From Dichetophora obliterata (lineage: Eukaryota > Arthropoda > Insecta > Diptera > Sciomyzidae), in contig OY986438.1 of assembly GCA_963920525.1 (NCBI GenBank), positions 99,187,349 through 99,251,348 of the forward strand: 64,000 nt of DNA, in the 5' to 3' direction. Below the pieces are notes generated by a model. The model was not told the origin of the DNA. It saw only the letters and a list, made by a program, of their open reading frames with translations, and ran no database searches. The position numbers and the translations under genes were made by a program. Of the stretch, positions 33,875 to 46,078 are shown in pieces; within the stretch, counting starts at the first letter, position 1; every line of letters starts with the position of its first letter.

Positions 33875-34904
33875 AAAGTTTCCTTCATTACTCTTAGTTT
33901 TCTTGTCAATATAACTAAAAGTTTGTATTCTTATTATTTTCAAAAAGACAATTCTGCTGTTTTCTCTAATCTTTTCACTTTTATCTAAAATGGCTATTTT
34001 CCGTTTTTCAGCAGAACATTTAAACATACCAGCTTAAAATTGTACGAGTTTCTTCTTGAGTAAAAATTATAGAAATACTATTTGCCCGTCAGTTTCTGTC
34101 GACACGATTACAGCCGTAATGTTGATGCTATCGTAATGGAATTTGATATTTAAGCTTGTATCTAAAAAATAAAAATCAAGTTCGAAAATAAACTTAATTA
34201 GATGAAAACTACATCTACCTCTCATATCAAAACTGAAAAATCTCTTAACCACAAAAGTTTAAGATTCTACTTGGAATTTTGCATTTGAGCTTTGATATGC
34301 ACTCTGAGTATGAAATTTTACTAAATCGAGTGAAAACTACGCCTGTAAAATCTCACAAAATATTAATAAATGGACCTCAAATTCTGGACATAGGTTTTGA
34401 TTTTTTGTATGCATTTTGGAATTGAAATTTTATACAATCAAATGAAAATTCCGTCTACTTCCTATACAAAATAACGTAAAGACTTCGAGGAGTAAAACAG
34501 TATACATTTGATTTCGTGCCTTCAAGAGAGTCAACATTTTTGGAACCTTAAAAATGTGATCATCAGCTGTGTACCCTCTATCGAATTAAATAGTTTAATG
34601 TACATCACTTTCGTTACGGTACAAAAGAAGCTTTGAAAGACACCTCATACAAAAAAAAAAAAAAAAAAGAAAAAGAATTGCAATCACAATAGTTAATAAA
34701 CATAAACAAAGTTGTTCAAATTGCTGGATAGGCCAGTTATGTCTTACGTTATGTCTTTTCCACATTTTTTTCACTACAAAAATGAGAAAATATATTTTAA
34801 AATCTGACAAAATTAATTTAATTGTATAGCTTAAAGCGTTCATCTGCTTCATTTAATAAATATTTAAAAATCCGGTGTTTGTGATTAATTTTAGTGCTAA
34901 GCCA
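33875..34904. other. AT-rich non-coding DNA
   Basis: No element or gene supported. A poly-A run lies at about 34651-34668. Confidence 0.4.
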
Positions 34905-34911
34905 TAAATAA

Positions 34912-35165
34912 CAAATGAATAATGAATAAAAAATGAATAATGAATAAAAAATAATGAATAAAAAATTAATAATGAACAACAAGTGAATAATGAATGAAAA
35001 ATGAATAGTGAATAAAAAATTAAAAATGAATAAAAATTGAATAATTAATAACAAATTAATAATGAATAACAAGTGAATAATGAATAAAAAATAAATAATA
35101 AATAAAATATGAAAAATGAATAAAAAATGAATAATGAATAAAAAATGAATAATAAATAAAAAAAG
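34912..35165. repeat. AATGAATAAAAA minisatellite
   Basis: Variants of AATGAATAATGAATAAAAAATG are repeated over about 250 bp. The 134-residue minus-strand open frame covering it consists of FLFIIHFLFII-type repeats and is an artefact of the array. Confidence 0.85.
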
Positions 35166-35174
35166 AATAATTGA

Positions 35175-36598
35175 AAATTCTGAAATTCTTCGTGAATTGC
35201 ATTCTTCGTGAATAGCATTCAAATGAATACAAAAATGGAGTTATTATTCTGAATAACGAAAATAAATAATTGAAATTAGTAATTAATTATTTTTTTAAAA
35301 ATGAATGTGAATTAAAAATTTTATTTATAAATCAATTTTGCATTTATTGAATGCATTCTTATTTCGTTATTCACTGATTCACTTTTTTGTGAATAAAATA
35401 ACATTGAATGCAATCTTTTACAGCTCTGCCAAGTACGAGTGAGCAAAGGAGAAAATAAAAGCAAATCATTAAAGTAACTGTACTCAAATCAGAAGTGTAT
35501 TTGAAGTGAAAATTTCCTCGCATATATTAGCTGCGTTTTATTTGTTCTGGTTTAACCCGATGCACGAATAGATTGCATTAGTTAAATTTTTGTAAGTTTT
35601 GCCTCTGACCGCTTGGGGCATTGTCGACAAATGATATGACCAAACGGTTGATTGCAAAATTACAATTATTGCTTCCGACCGTTTGGGGCATTTTCGACGA
35701 TGATATGACTAAACAGCACAAATGTCACCAGCACTGGGTGACTATAAATCGTGAAAACTAAAACAAATAGCGACATTAAAGGAGCCGTAGCGAAACGAAA
35801 AAAGTTCAACCAGAAGAACCAGCGACTGAGCAAGTTCGTCTTTTTTTTAGTGTTCTGCATGCAATTAAGAATATTTTTGGTATAACTAGAACGACTGCTT
35901 GATTACTGTTACAAGTTTACAATTATAACAGACAAAAAATGTATACATTTTGTATACAAAAAAAAATGTATACAAAACGATTGAAATCAAGGCATATTTT
36001 AGAAGATGTTTTCACATACACATCATTTACCAAAATTTACCAAAAACGCGTTTAAAGTTATTCTAGTTAGTTAAAGTTACTCTGGCTCACCGGGCTTTAA
36101 GCGCTATTGAATCTGTTTTATAAGTGGGATTGATTTAAATTTTTTTTTAAATATTCTAGAATAGTTTTACAACAATAATCACTTAAAAACAAAATTTAAT
36201 TTTCAAAAAATTGTTTGCCTTAAACCTCCCTTAAAGCATTATCTATAAACTTATATTTTTTTTACTTTGTCCCATAATTTGAGTAAATAGAACAAATAAC
36301 TGCAGCTGTGAGTAAAGAGAACAAATAAATGCGGAACAGCAGAAATACTTTGTGTATTTTTAACAGACATTAAAGATTCTGCAGAAAACCAGCTTTAAAA
36401 CGAATGCAAACGATCAGCAAATAATGTAGACACTTTGTTAAGATCCGACAGAATATTGTACAGTGCTCGCTTCAGATTGTGTTTCATTTGAAATTCTGTA
36501 CTCAAGCTTGGAAAATACTGTAAAATGTTAAGCACAACAATAGTGTATTCTTTGCAGCAGGCAAAGCCAATGCATTCATGCAGATCTTTAATACTTAC
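35175..36598. other. Non-coding DNA
   Basis: A short phrase, GACCGTTTGGGGCATTTTCGAC, occurs twice in diverged form (35607-35630 and 35677-35700). Otherwise nothing assignable. Confidence 0.4.
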
Positions 36599-36604
36599 CT
36601 ATAA

Positions 36605-36678
36605 GGCCGCGTCCACAGTGGACGCTTTGGCTAAAGCTGATTCATAAGCTGCTGATTCATGAACGCTTATTCAACGCT
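36605..36678. mobile_element. End fragment of a GGCCGCG-family MITE
   Basis: GGCCGCGTCCACAGTGGACG follows TAA (36602-36604). The segment is cut at TTA where the next family member begins, so it is the remnant of a copy that received an insertion close to its end. Confidence 0.65.
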
Positions 36679-36681
36679 TTA

Positions 36682-37480
36682 GGCCGCGTTCATAGTAAAC
36701 GCTTTTAGCTTAGCCGAGAGGTTTAGCTGAAAAACGCTTTGTGTTTAATCATATAGAAAAAGCTCAAAGTGTTCATAGTGCCAGCATAAAGCTAGCGTAA
36801 AGTTTAATTTCAAATGCTTTTCAGCGCTTATATCTCCATCTCGCTTGCTCACACAGAAAAATAATTTTGTTTTTTTATGCTTTGTTGTAGAGCTTTTTTA
36901 AAATGCTATTTGACACATGTTTATCTATTTTGCCTGTTAACAATATTTTCGTTGATTTTTTTGTGCTGAAGTTTTAACCGTTGTTGTGTAGTTGTTATGT
37001 TGTTGTTGTGTTGTTGTTGTTGTGTTGTTGTTGTTGTGTTGTTGTTGTGTTGTTGTTGTGTTGTTGTTGTTGTGTTGTTGTTGCGTTGTGGTCCTTTTGT
37101 GGTGCTTTTTAGTTGTATGCACTTGTGTATTCTATCTCGTTTGTTTACATAGTTTTCGTTGTTCTTGCTTACTTCTTGGGTACTTTTTGTGTTGAACTTT
37201 CCACCGTTGTTATGTTTTGTGTTTTCAAGTTTCTTTCCTTTGTTATTGGTTTGATCTTTCATTGGTGATTATCGCAAATCTACATACTCATTAAACAAAA
37301 ACATTTTTCATTTACTTTGCAAAACGCAATTGAGGGCATTATTTTCCAAAGAGACAAATGAAAAAAAGCATATCAGCCACAATCATAAAGCGCGCACTAT
37401 GAGCACCAATAATCAAAAAAAGCTTGACAAAGCAGCTTTATGCATCAGCTTCAGCCAAAGCGTCCACTATGAACGCGGCC
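36682..37480. mobile_element. GGCCGCG-family MITE, 799 bp, TTA-flanked
   Basis: Left end GGCCGCGTTCATAGTAAACG, right end the inverse of GGCCGCGTTCATAGTGGACG, with TTA at 36679-36681 and 37481-37483. It contains a GTT microsatellite and the GTTATTGGTTTGATCTTTC block shared with the 362-bp copy at 8033. Open frames within it are products of the microsatellite. Confidence 0.85.
36978..37087. repeat. GTTGTT microsatellite inside the MITE
   Basis: TGTTGTTGT tracts are interrupted by single G steps. The array gives spurious Cys/Val/Leu- or Thr/Gln-rich frames on the two strands. Confidence 0.9.
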
Positions 37481-37504
37481 TTACAAAGTAGCTTTCTGAG
37501 CTTA

Positions 37505-38314
37505 AGCCGCGTTCATAGTGGATGCTTTGGCTGAGGCTGATGCTGATACATAAAGCTGCTTTGTTGAGCTTTTTTTGTTCATAGTGAACGCTTATTTAAC
37601 GCTGCACAAAGAAGCTTATTGAGCTTATTGGTGTTGATAGTGCGCGCTTTATGCTTGTGGCTGAGATGCTTTGTTTTCATTTGTCTCTTTTTAAAATAAT
37701 GCCCCCAATTGCGTTTTCAAAGTAAATAAAATAATTTTTTGTTTAATGAGTATACAGATTCGCGATGATCACCAACGAAAGATCAAACCAAAAACAAACA
37801 AAAGTTCGAAGAAACTTGAAAACACAAAAAAAAAAACAGCTGTGGAAAGTTCAGCACAAAAAGCACTCAAAAAGTACTCAAGAACAACGAAAAATATGTA
37901 AACAAACGAGATAGAATACACAAGTGCATAATACTGAAAAGCACCACTAAACCAAACAACAATGCAACAACGGTTAAAACTTCAGCACAAAAAATATTCA
38001 GCAAATAAAACAAAATCAACGAAAATATTGTTGACAGGCAAAATAGATAAACGAGTGCCGAAATCCATTTTAAAATGCAGTTTTTGAAATTGAAACTATT
38101 ACCACCTTTATCCGGCACATCGTTTTGACTCAGTACAGTTTAAAGTAGTGTGTTTATACCAAAGCAATGAATCGGCTATACTGAAAGCGATTGTGGAAGC
38201 GTTTTGAAAATTTGACAACTTAAATCAGCAACTCAAATAAAGTCTGACAATGAAAGCAAAACAGCTGATTTTTGGACCGAGCTGAAGCTAAAAGCGTTTA
38301 CTACAAACGCGGCC
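37505..38314. mobile_element. GGCCGCG-family MITE, 810 bp, opposite orientation
   Basis: Left end AGCCGCGTTCATAGTGGATG (first G changed to A), right end the inverse of GGCCGCGTTTGTAGTAAACG, with TTA at 37502-37504 and 38315-38317. The interior is colinear in reverse with 36682-37480. The close, opposed placement makes a strong inverted pair. Confidence 0.85.
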
Positions 38315-38319
38315 TTATT

Positions 38320-39660
38320 GGTGCTTATAGCTTACTAACTGATATACCCGGTGTTACTCGAGAGTCATTTATATAAACATTTTAACATACACTTCTCTAC
38401 TAAAAGTTTTTTAAACTCTGGAATAATGAAAAACATGTTGAATTTTATTTGTAAGCTACCGTAAGAATGGTAATTGAACGAACTTTAATCCAAAAAAGTT
38501 TTGGAAAATTTTTGTTGGTGGTTCCATATCTTGCGGTGAGCTAATTGAATTCAAAGAAGGGGTACGAAAAACATATTTTAAAAATTAAAAATAACTTTTG
38601 TATTTACTTAATCTTAAAGCTAGCAAAATAATCTTTTCCACAATATAAAAATTATGGTGAGGCTCAATGCGTCCTTGAGATATGGACATTTTAACATCTG
38701 AACAAAGATGTATATTAAAGAATATATTGAACTTTTTAACAAAAAAATTTTTAATGAAATATATTAAAAACAGCGGAGATATGTATACCTAGTTTGAGCG
38801 AAATCCGCTGAGCCGTTTAAATATGTATAAAGGCCAAACAAACAAACAAACAGAAAATGAGTTTTATTACTATAGATAGTCAATTGTATTAAAAAAAATA
38901 GATTTTTAGCCATAACTTTTGATTGGAAAGAGAAATTGGGGTAATATTTTCGCATAAATTATTTTTGAGACTTGACTTTTTTGTAAAAAATATAAAAACA
39001 ACATTTTGGAGAAATAAATATCGCGAAGAAAATCAAAGGTTTTTGTTTTAATGACAAAAACAGTATAATAATTTTTGCGCTTGGCTGGAAGAATATTTGC
39101 AAATAAATGCTTCGTCATATGAAAGGTAGCCAGATGTGCAATTTTTAATTGATTTAATTTTTACAACAAACACAATTTTTTAGTCATTTTTTGAGTAAAA
39201 AGTCAATATTTTGGACCTTTTTTGATATAATTATAAAATATAGTTACACTGATGTAACGGTACAGTTCAAACTATTTTTGTGAAGTGATTTTATTGCACT
39301 TTTGAACAAAAAAAAAAAAAAAAAAAAAAAATTTAAATGAAATATATTAATGGACAGCGGAGATATTTGCATCGAAAAACCAAACTTTGATTTTCATGTC
39401 GTTTTTTTCTCACTCTTAGGTAACGATGTTTTATGAAAAAGTTGGTGTAAAAAGTATTATAATAACAAAATTACCGTTAGTTGAAAAATTTCGAAGGAGG
39501 CGTGGCAAAATTAAGTGTGTAACATCCAAATTGGGATGCTCTTAATATGTATACCTAGTTTGAGCGAAATCCGTTGAGCCGTTTAGATTTGTATAACGGC
39601 CAAACAAACAAACAAACAGACAGAAAATGAGTTTTATTACTAAAGATAGTGTGAGCATGC
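38320..39660. repeat. Two related non-coding transposon 3' ends
   Basis: A block of about 100 bp (GTATACCTAGTTTGAGCG, CCGTTTA, then CAAACAAACAAACAGA and AATGAGTTTTATTACT) occurs at 38785-38880 and 39545-39652 in the same orientation. This resembles 3'-terminal segments of old non-LTR elements, but no coding part is visible. A 25-bp A run lies near 39309. Confidence 0.45.
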
Positions 39661-39719
39661 GAGATGGCTATATAAGCGCTGAAAAGCATTTAAAGTTTTT
39701 TTATCGGTTATGGATCTAA

Positions 39720-41560
39720 CTGGAAATACCTAATTTGTATTTTTTAATATTTGTTTTAACACTTCCTCGTTATACTCGATTAACTCGTTCTTCAAGGCTA
39801 AATAATATAAGGACCTTTTAGAAATTTGTCTTATTTGATTTCTGTCTTGGACTAACTTTTCTTTTTAATTTCTGTCTCCGTGTTATGTTGAAAGTTGGAC
39901 AATACGGTGTATTTTCATAACGATCAATGGGCGATAATGACCAACCGTTCGTTGCACAAAGCGATCACTTCCGCTAGCATCATATCCGTCAAGTTAGCAC
40001 CATTAACTGGCTGTGAATAAGAAAAAAAAACCAACTTGCGACTCTTATCAATGAAGTCGCAATCTTCCGTTTATTTCCGCTCTTTTTGGCTAAAAGTCAA
40101 GCTTATCTCTTGTTATACTTTCGATTTTAAAATGTTCTATTTTTCACTATTTATTTAATTTGCTGTTAACCCTGCGATTAACAAATTTTTAAATTCCATT
40201 CCGGTTTCCTTTCCTAATTCCGGAACTTGCATTAACTCTGGGTTCAAACTCTTAATTAATTGCTGTCACAACATTTACAGAAAAAAAAAACCAATTTCTT
40301 AAATTGCCTCAAATGCATAGGAAGCAGAAGCAGAAGCAGGCTCCCTCGCGTTGTTCCTACTATCCAAGTTTTCTTTAGGATCACCCCCCAGAGCCATAAA
40401 TTATTCACAATTGTGCATATTTTTGACCTCAAACAATTTGTTTTTTTTTTTGTTTTTGTCGCAACTTTATCAATTTTCAACGCATTCGTACTTTGGTTTC
40501 CATTCAGCTGATAAGCAGCACCCAGTTGCCGTGGTCGTCGTTGGTCGGCTGTTGTTGTCAATTAATATTCCAACGCTATAAAGTTATCGGACAGCCGCCC
40601 AGCCCAACCCATGGAAATGCAAGTGACATTTGTTGCATTGTTGCTGCCTCAAAGCATCGCCCTTCTTTGCTGACGCAGCAATGATCGCAACATTGGCGGC
40701 AAATACAATGCAATGAGACGTTGTACAGGGTGTCTGCAATAGTCCGGCATGGCATGTAAAATATAGGAAGTTGAAATAAAATACTTTTTCGTAATTGACA
40801 TTGGCAGTTCCAATGCTCTGCTCTGCTCTGACCTGACTGCAGCAAAAGAAAAAGCACCGTTCTTGAATTGCTTAAATTGCCGTTTGGCGCCTTTGTTTTG
40901 ACAAGCAAACGTCATATTTTTTTTAATGCTGGTTTAATTTGCTTTTGTTTGTTTTACACTGGATATTTTTTTTGTATGCATGTCCATTGGGTGGGTTGTG
41001 CTCTTTTATGACGACTTCAATGCCGATGTCAGTGAACTCGGTCTTTAATACTGTTGTATGTGTAGTAATTGTTGGTGTTGTTGTTGCATGTTTCGCTAAA
41101 AGGTTATTGCATTTTTTATACAAGTTTTTGCTTACTTTGCTAAGTGATACTTAAATAAATTAAGAATTTTATTACATATGGAAAATCACTGTTTCTATTT
41201 AAAGACGTTTCGTATGGATTATTGATAAAAAATAAATTGAATCATGTTGATTGCTTTCAATGCAAAAAGCTGCCGATAAAATTTTTAAACTATAAAAGCT
41301 TTAGCATATAAAAAATTGATTATTAAGTCTTTTTTTAAAATAATTTAACCCTTTATACTTTTTAAAAAATCAAGATTTTTAGAGTGGTCGAATCAAAGTT
41401 TTAGAGCTGATCGTTCTTCCAGAATTTGACAAATAAAAATGTTTTTTTCGAGTCATTTTATATCACTAATTAATTTATAGGAATAATGGAAATGGTAAAA
41501 TATGAATTTGAAACTGATTTCGAATAAATTTCGGTATCGAATTCACGAATAGAAATATAG
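39720..41560. other. Non-coding block with a GC-richer core
   Basis: Around 40500-40720 the composition is richer in G and C than its surroundings, with CAGCAGCA/GTTGTTGTT words and overlapping short frames on both strands, none with a recognised domain. It may be a host regulatory or untranslated segment, but I cannot show that. Confidence 0.35.
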
Positions 41561-41568
41561 ATGTGCAT

Positions 41569-43692
41569 TAGAGCACCCATATATGCTTTTTTTCTGATTT
41601 TCTTCGCTCCCGTCCACGTTCCGTTAGATTGAGGCTAAAAAATAAGATTTGCAAAAAAAACTAGACTTCGGTAGTGGAAAAAACCCAGGCCCCCGCAGCT
41701 TTTATACCCAAAAACGGTCAAAAAATGGTGCATGGCTTAACTACTCTATAACTCGTTAAATAACAGTTTTACGCTACTACATTACGTAAACATTTTTATG
41801 CACAAGAAAACGACAAATATTTTTTTCATAAGCAATGTTGACCTTAGAATGACCTTTCATGGTGTTTTAAGATGCCAAAGTCACAATTTAGAGGTTACTT
41901 TTTTTTTGAACGCCCCTCGTAAATTTTTGGACCGAGATATTTCTGGACAATAAACACCACGTTATGGAGAATTAAATGAAGTTTCTTCCAAAGCTAACCA
42001 TTTTTGAAAATATTGATTTTTAAAGTCGTGAGAGTGTTTTAAGTTTTTTCAAATCTGACTTTCTTCACTCTAAGCACATTTTCAGTTATTGAAGCAATAT
42101 TATAATATTTTCAGATGGATGAATTAAATTTGCTAATGTACTGCTAGGGCTTAATGAATCGCTACTGTACATTATATTGCTAGTCTATGAAAACACATAA
42201 CTCTGAAAAAAAATTATGAAAGAAAGAAACATCATGTTATAGTGTTGTAAGTAATTTAATATAACGTAATTTTTTCAAGTTTTGAATTTTATGGGCGTAA
42301 GATTATTTGAAATATTTAATCAATTTTGATTTTGAAAAATTTTTTGATGGCAGATCCTTGCAATGTTGCTCCATTGTATGCAGGATAAACTGTTTTTGCT
42401 CTTCCTGATGCGTTAATACAGCATTAAATCGAGTTATAAGCGCAATTCCTCGTTCCGCAATATAATTTACCACTAATATCTTAATGATATCTTAATACTT
42501 ACCAATCAAGTACGCAGTTTTGGTTGCACTCTTATGTTCCATGATTATTTTTTTTTCACAAGAAATCACTTTTAAACAAATTTTAATACCTTTTTATCAC
42601 GATTACGCCGTAATTTTCTATATTTTAAAATAGATCGCTGTTGATTTTTTTTTTCAATGTTATGTGTTTTCATAGACTAGTTTTGAATGCACACGAATTC
42701 TGGTCACTGTACTATTTGAATTGAGCGTTGTGAAATTCTTATGCAAAGCAAAAGCTACATTATCTGTATCTCAACTTAAGAAGAGTAAGTGAGACAGCTA
42801 ATATCTGCAAGTCTACATTGCATGGAGGTATAACTGTTGTTTACGTTTTGTACTTATACACACGTTTCTTTAGTTTTATCGTTTATCTTTTAACTTACTT
42901 CTTGTTTAGCTTCGACAGTGTAAAGATCGGCAAGTTGCGAGGATAAATATATTTGACTGAAAATAAAACTGAACTTTGGTTGTCAAATATAAAACTTAAA
43001 TAGATATTGTTTTATTTAATACATGGCATAATCTAACAACTAGCAATATAGTGTACAGTAGCAGGTTCATTAAGCTAGACATTAGCATTCATTAAGCTAT
43101 GTACTGCTAGATATTAGCAAATTTAATTCATCCATCTGAAAATATTATAATATTGCTTCAATAACTGAAAATGTGCTTAGAGTGAAGAAAGTCAGATTTG
43201 AAAAAACTTAAAACACTCTCACGACTTTAAAAATCAATATTTTCAAAAATGGTTAGCTTTGGAAGAAACTTCATTTAATTCTCCATAACGTGGTGTTTAT
43301 TGTCCAGAAATATCTCGGTCCAAAAATTAACGAAGGTTGTTAAAAAAAAGTAACCTCTAAATTGTGACTTTAGCACCTTAAAACACCATGAAAGGTCATT
43401 CTAAGGTCAACATTGCTTATGAAAAAAATATTTGCCGTTTTCTTGTGCATAAAAATGTTTACGTAATGTAGTAGCGTAAAACTGTTATTTAACGAGTTAT
43501 AGAGTAGGTAAGCCATGCACCATTTTTTGACCGTTTTTGGGTATAAAAGCTCCGGGGGCCTGGGTTTTTTCCACTACCGAAGTCTAGTTTTTTTTTGCAA
43601 ATCTTATTTTTTAGACTCAATCTAACGGAAAGTGGACGGGGAGCGAAGAAAATCAGAAAAAGGCATTTTCCATATATCGTGTGGGTGCTCTA
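41569..43692. mobile_element. hAT-like element with about 630-bp inverted arms
   Basis: The perfect 8-bp duplication ATGTGCAT lies at 41561-41568 and 43693-43700 and fits the hAT pattern nTnnnnAn. The termini begin TAGAGCACCC, of the YAGRG type seen in hAT elements. The left arm (41569 to about 42180) and the right arm (about 43035-43692) are inverted copies with few differences. The central 0.85 kb has another MITE nested at 42180-42680. There is no transposase, so it is non-autonomous. Such long arms are unusual for hAT, whose inverted ends are normally short. Confidence 0.9.
42180..42680. mobile_element. MITE nested in the hAT-like element
   Basis: CTAGTCTATGAAAACACATA at the left end has its exact inverse at the right end (22 bp in total). 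It begins just where the left arm stops matching the right arm, consistent with insertion at the arm edge. No target duplication could be fixed. Confidence 0.7.
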
Positions 43693-43864
43693 ATGTGCAT
43701 GTATTTATTTCACTTCATTTAATAAAATGAAGCTCAAATAAATGCCTGAAATTGTGTCTGCTCTGATGTTAATGTATTCGAAAGATTATTTATTATTTAC
43801 CCGACTACGGCGAAGCAAAAGGAGCGGTATATGTATTTGACAGGAATATATGTACACAGAAAAA

Positions 43865-44105
43865 ATTTACAGTAAATTTTACCGATACGAACGGTAAACT
43901 GTCGATTGAAAACGAGCCAAACGATGAAAATTGTAAATTCTACCGTTAAAAACTTGTTACCTACTGTAAACCTTGTTGAGTAACAGTCTTACGATTGCTC
44001 TACCTCAGAAGTTGTTTAGTAAAAATTTTTACATTGCATGTACTTGTTGGCTAACAAATTTACAGTAGCTCTTGTTGTTGAATAACAATTTTTACTATAG
44101 ATTTA
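43865..44105. repeat. Tandem-like repeat of TTGTTGAGTAACAATTTTTAC phrases
   Basis: Phrases such as TTTACTGTAAACCTTGTTGAG and AACAATTTTTACTA recur. Relatives lie at 47145-47260, 47896-47977 and 52777-52850. No coding capacity. Confidence 0.5.
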
Positions 44106-44144
44106 AGGCCTCTATCCAGCTCTCAAGTAATTACTTAAGAAATA

Positions 44145-44465
44145 CAGTACGACCTCGCTCAACGCAACCAATTAAATTCAAGCCAATTGCGAAATATGAG
44201 GTTATTGCAAAAACCGAGGAAAAATTTTATATTGGCCAATAGACCTATTTCCAAAAAAAAATATGCATTTTCTACACATTCAAATTAAAGTGAATCGAAA
44301 AATGTTTGTTCAGAAACATAATTTCATTTTATTCAATTTATTTTTTTAAAAATTGGGAAATTTTGGTCTGCACTTTGTTGCAATTTATACTTTGCGTACA
44401 ATTTGGGTGTTGAGATTATCGAGGAGTTGCGTGTAGCGAGGGTTGCGTTGAGCGAGGTCGTACTG
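44145..44465. mobile_element. pogo-like MITE, TA-flanked
   Basis: Perfect inverted ends start CAGTACGACCTCGCTCAACG (about 26 bp), with TA at 44143-44144 and 44466-44467. The CAGT start plus a TA duplication is typical of Tc1/mariner relatives of the pogo type. Length is 321 bp, with no coding capacity; minus-strand frames that cross it are chance. Confidence 0.85.
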
Positions 44466-44469
44466 TATT

Positions 44470-45125
44470 TGAATATATTTGTTAAGTAGAAAAAAGTGGT
44501 ATGAAAGTAAATTTGACATCTCACAAATATAAAATAATTTATTTATATTTTGTAAGAATATTTTTTCAAAAAAGGCTGTCGAGCCGTTAGCTAATGGTTG
44601 GTTTATTTGTGAATGGTGATCAGAGATTCGCATGAGAAAATTCATAATTTTTGTCATTCAAATAACAATCGCCATCAGCTTCAATCGCACACAAAAATTA
44701 ATGCATTCATAAGGCTCAAGCTCGTAAACAACGGTTTGCAAATCAATACGAAGGCAGCATTCAGACAATGAAGACATTCAGATGCTTCGCTTAAAACTCG
44801 AGTGTCTGCTGCTGAATGAATATATTTTCATTCTTTCCTGCCTTTTCTATAGCAACGTGTTCCTCTTTGTACTGTTTGTTTCCATTTTAATTTTTTAATG
44901 TTAATTTTTTGCGTACCCATTCATATTTAATATTTAATTAAATATCCACGACAAATGAGTACTTCAAATGTCGCACAGCAAATAACATGAAAGCTGCAAT
45001 TCGTTAGAGTTCACTGAGAGCTGCAGTTAATATTCTTTTCTTGGGGCGAATAAACATAAAAGCATGCATTTTTCTTGCGAATGTTAGTAATGTCTTGCTT
45101 CGTTGTGCATTCTTGTGTCGTAGAC
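44470..45125. other. Non-coding DNA
   Basis: A phrase near 44965 (GTCGCACAGCAAATAACATG, then AAAGCTGCAA) also occurs in diverged form near 22543. Otherwise nothing assignable. Confidence 0.4.
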
Positions 45126-45137
45126 GTTCGTTATCAC

Positions 45138-45698
45138 TAGGGCTAGGATTCTCATGCACTAAAAAATTGAAAATATGCGCATGTAACATGCATTTAAAAC
45201 TCTAAATTATGCGCTAAAAACAGGTAAAATATGCAATTAAAAAATATTTTTCTATTATACTTTTATCAGTACAAAAATAAAATAAAATAAATAAAATAAT
45301 AAAATAATTTAACAATAGAAAAATAATTACTTTTAAAATACATATAAAACTAATTTGTCAAAAACAACAAAAATATGAAGTGAACATAAATGTAATATGT
45401 ATAAATAATCTTTTCCCAAAATATTTCACACCAAATTTAAATGGTTGCAAATCAAAAATAATCAAAAACCACATGCAATTATTGCAAAATATACAAAAAT
45501 ATGAGCATTAAATATGCAAAAACAGGCATTATTCGTAAAATATGCAAAATCATCTATTTATTGCAGAATATGCAAAAATATGCAATAACGATTGAATGCT
45601 TTTTTAAAAGAAATTTTATAGTTCGGAAAGATAACTTAACCATTTTCATTTTAAGATTCCCAGTAAAAACATGCATTTGCATGAGATTCCTAGCCCTA
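45138..45698. mobile_element. hAT-like MITE with 8-bp duplication GTTATCAC
   Basis: The ends begin TAGGGCTAGGATTCTCATGC (left) and, inverted, TAGGGCTAGGAATCTCATGC (right). GTTATCAC is repeated at 45130-45137 and 45699-45706 and fits nTnnnnAn. The 561-bp interior is packed with AATATGCAAAA-type words. No transposase. Confidence 0.9.
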
Positions 45699-45706
45699 GT
45701 TATCAC

Positions 45707-46070
45707 TAACGCTCTTACGCTATGGCGTTTGTGTCCACAGCGATTCACACATGCATTCGCGTAGCCTTACATGTAGGCTATTCGGATTATCTGGGTTAAT
45801 TTAAATGCAGAACACATATTCGTAGCTCGTATATGTACGAGACACTGTGAACGTCATTTGAATGCACTCAAGCTGTTCTCTCTCTCTGATGGTGATACTA
45901 GTGATCAGCGGTATCTAATTAGCTCTATTGCGCTGTTTTGATACTATAATCCCCAACTACCTCTATGTTTAAGTATGTAACACACCAGAAGAGTTAAATG
46001 ACACTTTGTCCAGTGCTGTTAAGGAAAACCAGTAGGTTGTTTATTTTTGTAGTTGTAAAGTTCCCCTAAA
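45707..46070. other. Non-coding DNA
   Basis: No feature supported. Confidence 0.35.
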
Positions 46071-46078
46071 TTTCTTAA

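Noticed and set aside
34818..35222. 134-residue minus-strand open frame rich in FLFIIH repeats
   Set aside because: It is the translation of an AATGAATAAAAA minisatellite; no domain and no start context.
36921..37262. Gln/Thr/Asn-rich open frame
   Set aside because: It translates the GTT microsatellite inside a MITE.
40256..41154. Cluster of overlapping open frames in a GC-richer block
   Set aside because: Frames overlap on both strands with no domain, so no gene is called; noted only as possible host regulatory DNA.
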